NCBI RefSeq assembly: GCF_963583255.1 | Contig: NC_084818.1 | Span: 15,626,222 to 15,690,221 of the forward strand | DNA from: Pyrus communis | Lineage: Eukaryota; Streptophyta; Magnoliopsida; Rosales; Rosaceae | Length of the DNA: 64,000 nt | Direction: 5' to 3' | Shown: one piece after another, positions 56,619 through 64,000 of the stretch | Position numbering within the stretch: position 1 is the stretch's first letter | Layout of the letters: every line of letters begins with the position of its first letter | Notes under the pieces: generated by a model | The model's database searches: none | What the model was told of the DNA's origin: nothing | Seen by the model: the letters and a program-made list of their open reading frames with translations, nothing else | Made by a program: the position numbers and the translations under genes

Positions 56619-57399
56619 AGTGTGTAAATACTCAAGTAGATTTAGCATCATGTAGAGTTGAGGAAGTCGACTCATCGGCACTGATTATAGGAACACACTA
56701 GTCTCAAAGTAAAGTAGGAACTTGTATAAGGAACTAAGTCTCACAAAAAAAACCAACGGCTATGGTAAAGCCCAAGTAGGAACAAAACCCATAGTCTAAT
56801 GGGAACCTCGCCAACCTGTAAAAACCCAAAGGGAAAAATGCTCCTATTTATAGGGAAAAAGAGAACTTAAGATCAAGCAAGTATACTTGAGGATACTCCT
56901 TCTAAGTTTGACATAATTCCAAAGAGAACTAACAATGTTACAGCTCAGAAAGTTTACACATACCTATTCCTTGAACAAGCTTCTGAAATGTTGCCTTCGG
57001 TAGTGAGTTGGTGAAAAGGTCAGCCAGATTGTCTTGTGAACGGATTTGCGTAACTTCAATCTTTTGATGTTCTTGCTGTTGATGTGAAAAAAAGAACTTC
57101 GGCGCAATGTGTCTGATGTTGTCTCATTTGATGTAACCCTTCTTAAGCTGTTCGATGCCTGCTTCATTATCTTCATAGATTGTCGTAGGAATGTCAATGA
57201 CCGGGTAAAGATCACATGAGCTTCGAATATGGCCCACAACTGTTCTCAGGCAGAAGAATTCCCAAGTAGCTTCATCTAAGGCGATAATTTCAGTATGGTT
57301 AGATGAAGTGGCAACTAAGGTCTATTTAGTTGACCTCCAAGATATTGCGGTGCCTTCAATGGTAAGACATAACCCGTTTGAGAGCGCTCCTTGTTCGAA

Positions 57400-58800
57400 T
57401 CAGATCAGTATCATGTGTTGGCATAACCAAAACGCAAGAATTGACTCGAGATAAAGGGGTGTGGCATCATTTGAGGATCCGTAGGGATAGAATAAGCCCA
57501 GATCCATAGTACCTTTAAGGTAACAGAAGATGCCGTTAACACCAGTCCAGTGTGTACATGTTGGTACATTACTGTATCTTGTTAAAAGATTAACGATGAA
57601 GGAGATGTCAGGTCTAGTGCCTTGAGCTAAGTACAATAAAGCACCTATCGCACTTAGATAAGGAACTTCGGCTTCCAAAATCTTGTCATCATCCTCCTTT
57701 GGGCGGAAGGGATCTCGTTTTGCATCTAGCAATCGAACGACCATAGGAGTGCTCGAAGGCTTCATTTAGTCCTCGTTAAAGCAGTGCAACACCTTCTGGG
57801 TGTAGTTCGATTGATGTACTAAGTTTCCATTCGAACGGTTGTCACATCCCGGCCTGGGGCGAATCACTTCCCGGGCCTGCTCCACCACCGTAGCACGATA
57901 TTGTCCGCTTTGGGCTTACCATTCTCTCACGGTTTTGTTTTTGGGAATTCACGAGCAACTTCCCAGTGGGTCACCCATCTCGCTTAACTTCGGAATTCCT
58001 ACGGAACCCTAAAGCCAGTGAGCTCCCAAAAGGCCTCGTTCTAGGTAGGGATTGGAATATACATTTAAGGATCACTCCCCTGGGCGATGTGGGATGTCAC
58101 AATCCACCCCCCTTAGGGGCCCGACGTCCTTGTCGGCACATTTCCGGCCAGGGATTGGCTCTGATACCAAATTGTCACATCCCGGCCCGGGGCGGATCAC
58201 TTCCCGGGCTCGCTCCACCACCGTAGCACGATATTGTCCGCTTTAGGCTTACCAGTCCTTCACGGTTTTGTTTTTGGGAACTCACGAGCAACTTCCCAGT
58301 GGGTCACCCATCATGGGATTGCTCTAGCCCGCTTCTCGCTTAACTTCGGAGTTCCTACGGAACCCTGAAGCCAGTGAGCTCCCAAAAGGCCTGGTGCTAG
58401 GTAGGGATTGGAATATACATTTAAGGATCACTCCCCTGGGCGATGTGGGATGTCACAACGATGCTCTATCTCGAAACTGAGACAGTATCAAGTATTTCCT
58501 AGATCTTTTATCTCAAATTCAGACTTCAGGTGCATGGTAGTTCTTATGAGCTTTTCAGGAATTACGATTAGATTCATATCATCGACATAAACTGCAATAA
58601 CCGCAAACATGAATGTAACTTCTAATGAACACGCAAAGGCATAATTCATTGTTCACATATCCCTGACTAGTCAAATACTCACTCAAACGGTTACACCATA
58701 TTTTTTTGAATTGCTTTAAACCATAGAGTGAAAACATCAACTGAATTGAGAGCGTGTTCCGAGGTTTGAAAATATTTGATCCAGTCAATCTAAGTCATTA
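57400..58800 (-). pseudogene. Copia reverse transcriptase / RNase H, split by a Cassandra element
   Basis: Distal part (57400-57765): MKPSSTPMVVRL, then VPYLSAIGALLYLAQGTRPD and ISFIVNLLTRYSNVPTCTHW, the canonical end of Copia RT and start of RNase H. Proximal part (58579-58788): FSLYGLKQ, then WCNRLSEYLTSQGYVNNELC. The 618-bp Cassandra at 57840-58457 separates them. Additional frame breaks make pol nonfunctional. Confidence 0.85.
57835..58462 (-). mobile_element. Cassandra TRIM (57840-58457) inserted in Copia RT
   Basis: The LTRs are 57840-58101 and 58173-58457 and the interior is 71 bp. Flanks are ACGGT (57835-57839) and ACGAT (58458-58462), one mismatch. On the minus strand the interior begins with a good TGGTATCAGAGCC primer site and ends GGGGCCCCTAAGGGGGGTGG-like, a purine tract. 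Each LTR has the 5S-like block GATGGGTGACCC with TTAAGCGAG. The left LTR has lost part of that block (57981/57982 junction). No coding sequence is present. Confidence 0.92.
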
Positions 58801-58903
58801 GGGGACTTTCATATAAATTTTGGTATCAAGATCTCCATAGAGATACGTAGTTACTACGTTCATCAACTATATACTCAGTTTTTCGGAAACTACCAAATTG
58901 TTT

Positions 58904-60450
58904 CTAGCTTGAACAATTGGTTTTACATCGACATTCATCCACGAAATAGGATCTAATGTCATCGCTTAACATGATCTTAGTAGCTACTGCATATGCTAAT
59001 GCATCGTTAATAATCATATCATTTCTACACCAAACATCATCCAAGCTAGCATAATGGACTGAAATCTCACGATTCTCGAAAGGTATATTCAACTCTTCAA
59101 GAATGCTTCCATAATCTAGAATTTCCTCATGAATTAGATAGAATGAGTAAGCGACAGTCGGATTCACGGTAGGCTCAACAACTTGTGTCGTGGGTTTCCT
59201 CTTTCGTGGGTATGAATCCGTTGAACCAAGAGGCCTACCATGCTTTTGTGTACGGGTAGAGGATTTGCTAACCAGTAATGTACGTGGATTGGCCAAATTG
59301 GCGTCCCAGGTTTCCAGGAGGGAAGTCCATCGTACATCCATCTTTACAGGCACATTTGTAGCTATAATATGTGATCTTGTCACTCGAGCTAGATCTGTGA
59401 AAACATTTGGCATGTTCTGAGCTATGATTTGAAGATTTAATATGCGCTGCACTTTTGGAAATGTGATGTTCTTATCTTCCCCTAACAATGGGAAGATTGA
59501 CTTTGGAAGTGACAATTCGTGAAATGAGCAGTAAAAAGATCGCCTGTCAAAGGTTCTAAGTAAAGAATGATTAAAGGAGAATTATATTTGACATATATTC
59601 TCATCCTTCGCCAAGGCCCCACTTTTGTATGTAAGGGTGGCAAAATCAGCACATAAACCGCACACCTAAAAACGTGCAGATGTGATATGTTTAGTTCGTA
59701 TATGGTAACCAACTGAATGACGCTATATGGTTGGGTCGCAAGAGGCCTCAGGTGGACCAACATGCCTGTGGTCATTGCATGGCCCCAGGCATCGATTGGG
59801 AGCTTGGTACGTATGACCAACGATCAAGTAATCATTTATAAGTGCTTAATAAATGCCTCTGCAAGACTGTTCTGGGTGTGAACATTGGGTATTGGATGTT
59901 CAACTTCAACCCCAACCGACATTCTATAGTTATTAAAAGTTTTAGATGTGAATTCACCAGCGTTATCCAATCGAATAAATTTGATTAGATAATCAAGATG
60001 GTGAACCCTGAACTTGATAACCTAAGCCAACAGTTTGGAGAATGCAGCATTCTTTTTGGACAACAAGCACACGTGTGACCAACGTGTGGAAATGTCAACC
60101 AAAACCATAAAATATCTAAATGGTCTGCGTGGAGGGTGAATCGGTTCACAAATGTCCCCCTTAAATCCTTTGTAGAAAAATGGGAGGAATCTTGTTATAA
60201 GAAGGCTTAATAATAAGCTTTCCCATAGAACAGGTTTGACCTGCGATTTCTTGAATCAAATTAAACTTCAGGTTAATGGATGCTCATGTGAAGATTTAAG
60301 GATACGGCGCATCGCTATTCGTCCAGGGTGTCCCAAACGATCATGCCAAAGTGTAATTTCATGCGCAGTCCTTGAGGTAGGGCTAACCACGTAGTGGCTC
60401 TCTATAGGGCGTATAGTTGTAGTATACAGACCACTCACGGTACATTCCAT
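58904..60450 (-). pseudogene. Copia integrase and integrase-RT linker remnant
   Basis: 60450-60268 encodes the zinc-binding pre-integrase motif HEITLWHDRLGHPGRIAMRR. 59820-59482 encodes the integrase end (QPYSVIQLVTIYE, then HVFRCAVYV). 59515-58904 is a 203-codon open linker leading into RT (ENREISVHYASLDDVW). The catalytic core between is interrupted by stops. Confidence 0.8.
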
Positions 60451-61029
60451 CTTCTCTATAATACACTTCTGGCCATATTCGTAAGAAGTGATGCACCTAA
60501 ATTCAACTCAACTTTCTACATAGGTTTTAGCATGGTAATTATTATCTTTAATGTCCTTGAAACTCAACAACGTTCTTCTGGAACATGGAGAATAAAGTGC
60601 TTATCAATGGTCAAGATTGTACAATTCGACAACATTATACGTGTCTTACCGTATCATTCGATCAGGTGGATAGGCCTAAGAGGGTTGTCCGAAGTGCATT
60701 CTTAGGTACAAAGTTAGTGAAAAAGATGTGTTCATGCAAAACTGTGTGCGTGATTGCAATATCTGCCAAAAATAAAAATTTATTTTAAATCTGTTACATG
60801 CATAAAAGTTCTAAACACAAATATCCATTCAAAACAATTTAAGTATTCAAGGAGGGTAATTAAAAAAAACTTAACATCCAAAAAACAAATCACCAACAAA
60901 TAATCCAAAAATAAAGGAAAAGTTGTTCAAACTTAAACAAAAAAAAAAAAAACAAAGGGCATTCGGCCTCTAGGTGGAATTTGGCCCCAAATGTTCTAAA
61001 AGTCAACTGAAAATAGTTCATGCCTAAGA

Positions 61030-62010
61030 TTCTAATCTTCCATAAGTGTAATAGTCTTTTGAAAGTCAGAAACCTCCATTTTGGTACTCTTCGGTTCATT
61101 CACTTGCATAAAGTTTAATTCAAACTTCTTACGACAAGAAAGATATTCAGCTATAACCTTTGAGGGAGCACGGAAAATCATGGACCAGTGGTCATTTGAA
61201 CCACAATGGTAGCACATGGCCACATCCATGGTGTCAGGTGCTTTGCCTTTATTATTGAAGTTTGGGGCCTTGGGAGCGAGGTTAGTGCGCTTCTGGACTC
61301 CGTTTCCTCCCTTAGATGAGCCTTAGCTCTTTTGACCTTTACGGGGTGGCTTCTGGCTGCCTTTACCATGCCTATGTTGGCGTTTTACGAGTCGGTTTGT
61401 GCTATAGGTCCTTTAGGCACAATAGTCGCCCAGTAGGTCGAGCTTGATGATTTTTCATCAATAGCTAATTCTGCTTTTCAGCAAGAAGTAAAATAAAGAT
61501 CAAATTTGAAAGCTTAGTGAACTTTTGAGCCCTATATTGTTGCTGTAGGACAATATTGGTAGCAAAGAAGGTCAAATAGATCTTCTCCAGGAGATCCTCC
61601 TCGGTCAAGTTTTCTTTATAGAACTTGAGAAGTGATCGGATTCAACAAACTTCAAAATTATATTCATTCATAAACTTAAAGTCTTGGAAGCGTAGATGCT
61701 GCCAGTTATCTCTTACTTCAGGCAAGAAGATATCATTTTGGTGATCGAAGCGATTAGCCAAAGTGACCTAAAGTGCTAGTGGATCTTCCTCAGCAAGGTA
61801 CTCGGTTTGCAATGCATCATGAATGTGTCTTCAGATGAAGATCATGGCAGTGGCTTTCTCAGCTTCGCCAACTAGGTTGTTCGTTTCTTCTTTAATAGTG
61901 GGACGTATGTTCTTTGCGGTGAGGTAGAGTTTCACATCTTGGACCCACTTGAGGTAGTTTCTTCCAAAGACTTCTAAAGTGGTGAAGTCGAGTTTGTTCA
62001 AATTTGACAT
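61030..62010 (-). pseudogene. Copia gag remnant
   Basis: It starts at 62010 with MSNLNKLDFTTLEVFGRNYL and continues KWVQDVKLYLTAKN. Near 61200 it has a CCHC-type knuckle, CYHCGSNDHWSMIF, whose fourth ligand (Cys) has become Phe. Stops and frameshifts interrupt the frame. Confidence 0.8.
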
Positions 62011-62843
62011 GTCCTTATCAAAAAATAAATGGTCAAGAATGTGGTTAGTGTAATGGAGAAAATATCAATCCATTCACATAGAAGTAGACCATTCAGGTTC
62101 TAATAGACATTTATTGGTTTAAAGTTCCATGAAAAGACTTCGGGTTTTTCATGGGTGATGTTTTTAAGGAAAACTTTAGGCTTTAACAAGGCATGTTTCT
62201 AGAAACTTCAGGTTTTGAAAGAATTATGAACTTCAGGTTCATATGTTCCTACAGACAAACACAAATATATATACAGAAATATGCAACAAGAAAATATGAA
62301 AATAGATCTTTAGGTCTAAAAATTATAATTGAATTAACTATTTGGACTTTGGGCCAAAATTAAAGTGTGGGTGAAAAATTGTAAAACCCATAAGGTCTAG
62401 AAAATGTTGGCAATTAAACTCAGGGCCTAAAAATATAAACCATAGCCCACAGGTGGGCTAAGTGAACTGGTGCCGTAAGGTTCAGTCCCAAAACTAGGCT
62501 AGGGTAGGCATGGGCCTAGTTGCAGCCAAGCCTAGCATCATAGAAAAATGGGCTGCAGGTGCAAGCCTAATGAAAAAAGCCCAAAAAATGTCTCTGATCT
62601 GGTGATATGCAGACACGGATGCACCAGTGCGTGAGTTGGGATCCGGTGCAATGCGGACACAGATACGCCAGCGTGTGTACTGGGATCTGGTGCAACATGG
62701 GCATGAGAGACACCATCGCCTTTAGGTTGGTATCACGTTTGGGCTGAAGTTCACTGTTTGGGCCATAGTAGGTGAGCCCAAAAAGAGAAAAAAAAAAAAA
62801 AAATTCTTAGGCTGAAAGGAAACCAAGGTCCAACTGGGCTAGG
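62011..62843 (-). other. Untranslated leader of the second Copia element
   Basis: Noncoding sequence upstream of gag with repeated GGGCT/AGCCC-type motifs like those in the leader of the Copia at 8561. It ends abruptly where a TGATAGGAGC LTR begins. Confidence 0.65.
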
Positions 62844-63521
62844 TGATAGGAGCATATTTAGGCGACTTAGCTAGCTTATTCTTGTGCATTTGTGTTATTA
62901 TTTCTTAGTTAATGTAGTATTTCAACTCATTTTCGTGTGTTTGTAGGTCCAAAGGGTTAAAGTACCAAGAAAGTGCATTTTGGTGCACTTAGGAGCAGTT
63001 TTGGGCACTAAATGGATATCACATGTATGGGCCAACATGGATGGACGAATTTGGAGTTCAAAAGGCGAGAAATCTGATAAGAAGATGAAGAAATTAAACT
63101 CAAGACAAAGTGGATAAGGAATTAGCTCAAAAGAGGAAACATTATCCAACCTTATCCAACATTATCCGAAACCTTATCTTATCTTATCCTATCCTAACCT
63201 TATCATGCCTTAATCCTAGCTGCAAGGGGACCTAAATATATATTTCTAGAACCTATTTCTAGAAGCATGCTCTTCTAGAAGTCCTAAATCAACCACAGAG
63301 CATATTATTTCTAGAAACCCTACAAAGGTGGCGCCTATTCCCTTCTAGAAGGCCTTGCCTTACCTTGCAAGCCATTCTCTCTTACCCTCCAATATGTGCT
63401 ACACCCCTCTAGGCCCTATCCCTTTTGGATTCTGATTTTTAGGGCCTCATTCCTTGTGGATTTGGGTTACACAAATCCTTTTATGAAACTAATTGGGCCA
63501 AACCCTCTCCTAAGTGGATTT
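62844..63521. mobile_element. Partial LTR of the TGATAGGAGC family inserted in the Copia leader
   Basis: Starts TGATAGGAGCATATTTAGG, matching the solo LTR at 5533 (continuing TTTTCGTGTGTTTGTAGGTC). The preceding bases CTAGG are its candidate duplication. It is interrupted at 63522 by another LTR, and its right half is outside the window. Confidence 0.8.
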
Positions 63522-64000
63522 TGAAGGAATATTTGTGAAAAACAAGTTCATTTGAGCAACATCAACAACATGCAATTAACAATTAAAAGGCGGAATCATG
63601 TTTATATGCACTCAAAAACAAAACTTAACCCATGAACTTCAAAGCCTAGTAGATAGGTGAACCAAGACTCAACTCAAAACAAAGTGAGTTGAGAAATCAA
63701 TACCTTTGTAGATTCCTCTTTGCATAAGCAAAGGCTAATCACCCAAAGAGAGGGCCTTCATTCTTTGCATCTTAGATCCATGGATTTGGATGGATGAAAA
63801 GGTTTCTCCAAGTTCCCAAAATTGAGAACCTCCAAGTCTCCACACCAAGGCATATTGTAGAAGAAATGAGTGACCTAGAGGAAGTAAGATTGCTAGATGT
63901 TTTCCTCTAGGGTGGCCGGCCTCTTTGAGAGCAAAGGGAGGTTTTGTTCTCATCTTTACTCCTAAGAAAACCCTAAGGATGAAATGGCTATAAAGATGTC
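63522..64000 (-). mobile_element. Partial LTR of the family at 38843, nested in the previous LTR
   Basis: Starts TGAAGGAATATTTGTG and follows the 38843-40689 copy closely (CAAGTTCATTTGAGCAACAT, then ACCAAGACTCAACTCAAA), running off the window edge. In the reference copy this end is the 3' end of a minus-strand LTR. Confidence 0.82.

Larger units (their letters stand above)
56354..62843 (-). mobile_element. Second Copia-type retrotransposon, minus strand, continuing past nested LTRs
   Basis: The 3' LTR is 56354-56608. Moving rightward one meets RNase H/RT, integrase, gag and a long leader, which is interrupted at 62844 by other LTRs. The 5' LTR is therefore beyond the window. The bases before the LTR (minus strand GAGTATTTACACACTCAAGG then GGGAG) are the same as in the Copia element at 8561. 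Gag starts are similar too, so both belong to one lineage. Frames are broken throughout, and a Cassandra TRIM sits in the RT. The visible element is about 5.9 kb without that insert. Confidence 0.88.

Overview
This window is nuclear DNA of a dicot plant. Genes have GT-AG introns, the protein families are plant-specific, and most of the sequence is LTR retrotransposons, SINEs and MITE-like elements. Several repeat families, above all the two Cassandra TRIM elements whose LTRs carry a 5S-rRNA-like stretch, remind me of Rosaceae (apple, pear or peach relatives). The family assignment is from recognition only.

Four host genes look intact. On the minus strand are a four-exon alpha/beta hydrolase (945-3407), an intronless mitochondrial-type PPR protein of the E subclass (17779-20124) and an intronless STOP2-like C2H2 zinc-finger factor (50295-51347). 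On the plus strand is a ten-coding-exon LRR receptor kinase of subfamily II (26490-32189). The hydrolase/PPR pair resembles the Arabidopsis neighbours At4g39955/At4g39952, which suggests a conserved gene pair split by about 14 kb of transposons. I see no operon-like or shared-pathway logic among the four genes.

Between the genes the window is layered mobile DNA. From left to right: the 5' end of a minus-strand Copia element (1-651); a MITE-like inverted repeat with 39-bp flanking direct repeats (4895-5427); a 2.2-kb solo LTR with perfect GAGGT target duplications (5533-7733); a decayed Copia element (8561-15372, GGTTC duplications); a hAT-type element with a perfect 8-bp duplication (16767-17463); two Cassandra TRIMs (22855-23480 and 57840-58457); and a SINE with a 17-bp duplication (24656-24829).

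A gag-only Gypsy-type element (38096-45455, TAAGT duplications) sits inside an older DNA transposon and itself contains a nested solo LTR. A second large solo LTR (46873-49090) and a 1-kb foldback element with a 10-bp duplication (52915-53930) follow. A second Copia element (56354 to past the right edge, minus strand) carries one Cassandra in its reverse transcriptase and a two-deep nest of LTRs in its leader.

The most unusual structure is the gag-only Gypsy element. It has no recognisable pol, but it carries a family of near-perfect 13-bp-stem hairpins, an array of alternating 24/26-bp units related to the hairpin arm, a separate array of about 109-bp units, and an internal partial duplication of its own gag. 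I found no CRISPR array, tRNA gene or prokaryotic-type system.
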